6,345 nucleotides of DNA from Anaerolineales bacterium (GTDB lineage Bacteria; Chloroflexota; Anaerolineae; Anaerolineales; UBA6663): positions 1 through 6,345 of the forward strand of contig JAGOBN010000255.1 in assembly GCA_017999235.1 (NCBI GenBank), in the 5' to 3' direction. The translations under genes were made by a program, and so were the position numbers. This document shows positions 5,981-6,345 of this stretch, in pieces. The notes beneath the pieces were generated by a model. That model was not told the DNA's origin. It made no database searches and saw only the letters and a list, made by a program, of their open reading frames with translations. How positions within the stretch are numbered: position 1 is the stretch's first letter; each line of letters begins with the position of its first letter.

Positions 5981-6345
5981 GATGTTTTAGAAACAAGTGC
6001 GGGGCGTTGAGAAAGGCGCGCGTCAGGCGGACGTGCTCCAGCGCCTCATAAGCCGCCGCGCGCGGCGGCTGTTCGTCGAAACTGAGCAGGGTGGCGCCGG
6101 GACACGCCATCAGAATCGGCGCGTGCGTGGCGATGATGAACTGCGCGTCCTGGGCCGCCAGCTCTTGCAGGAGCGCGATCAAGCCGATTTGCCGGAGCGG
6201 TGAGAGCGGCGCTTCCGGCTCGTCCAGCACGTACAGGCCGCCGGATCGGAAGCGGGACTTGAAGAACGCCAGGAAGCTCTCGCCATGGGAGCGCGCCTCC
6301 AGATCGCCGCCGTAGCGCTGTTCCAGCGCGCGCATTTCCCCGCGC
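5976..6345 (-). CDS. Predicted AAA/ABC-like ATPase, C-terminal part (gene starts beyond the window)
   Basis: The reading frame is open to the window edge (three codons, R-G-E, precede the first internal Met at 6335), so that Met is probably not the start. Numbered from it, 119 residues are visible: an ABC-type signature-like SHGES (16-20), a Walker B strand LYVLDEPE (34-41, with Asp38 and catalytic Glu39), a D-loop-like region (APLSP), and the switch His71 in IIATHAPIL. This order matches the small stand-alone predicted ATPases of the COG3910 / AAA_21 type, related to ABC, RecF and SMC heads. The Walker A loop must lie upstream, outside the window. No membrane segment is seen, so it is cytoplasmic. 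Its cellular role is unknown in general. It ends 7 nt before the transpeptidase start, and may be the upstream member of that operon. Confidence 0.85.
   Translation of the reverse strand, partial: RGEMRALEQRYGGDLEARSHGESFLAFFKSRFRSGGLYVLDEPEAPLSPLRQIGLIALLQELAAQDAQFIIATHAPILMACPGATLLSFDEQPPRAAAYEALEHVRLTRAFLNAPHLFLKHL

Noticed and set aside
1..6345. A defence, toxin-antitoxin, phage or mobile system
   Set aside because: No transposase, integrase, nuclease, repeat array or toxin-antitoxin pair is visible. The ATPase fragment resembles ABC/RecF-like heads that also occur in defence systems, but its neighbours are wall and metabolic genes.

Overview
This is a compact, high-GC bacterial stretch in which every gene I can support lies on the minus strand. 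The best guess for the source is a Chloroflexota lineage (Anaerolineae or Caldilineae type). That guess rests on the style of the proteins: long Pro/Thr/Ala-rich lipoprotein linkers, YkuD transpeptidases with SH3-like N-terminal modules, and an S41 peptidase without the usual Lys. It also rests on starts that look leaderless. No marker gene proves it.

In transcription order, from high to low coordinates, the layout is as follows. First comes the C-terminal part of a small AAA/ABC-like predicted ATPase, cut by the window edge. Next is a 367-aa L,D-transpeptidase, then a zinc-ribbon NUDIX hydrolase whose GTG start overlaps the transpeptidase stop, then a second 367-aa L,D-transpeptidase that is a paralogue of the first. 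These four genes are separated by 7 nt, -4 nt and 6 nt and look like one transcription unit. A homocysteine S-methyltransferase-family gene follows, then a secreted or lipid-anchored S41-family peptidase, then about 130 bp of less GC-rich intergenic DNA. The window ends with a small unrecognised ORF (about 88 aa) and the N-terminal third of a PIG-L/LmbE-type deacetylase that runs off the low-coordinate edge.

Three of the proteins (two transpeptidases and the S41 peptidase) are exported and probably act in the cell envelope. The NUDIX, methyltransferase and ATPase genes are cytoplasmic and show no evident pathway link to them. The window therefore looks like a packed housekeeping neighbourhood rather than a defence or mobile system. 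I found no mobile element, CRISPR array, tRNA, rRNA or convincing terminator.

The observations most worth checking are: (1) -10-like TANNNT hexamers 6-7 nt before three start codons, suggesting leaderless mRNAs; (2) an Asn at the position of the catalytic Lys of the S41 peptidase; (3) two transpeptidase paralogues that share an uncharacterised N-terminal architecture with a paired-Cys signature and two SH3-like modules; (4) a strong excess of the palindrome GCCGGC.
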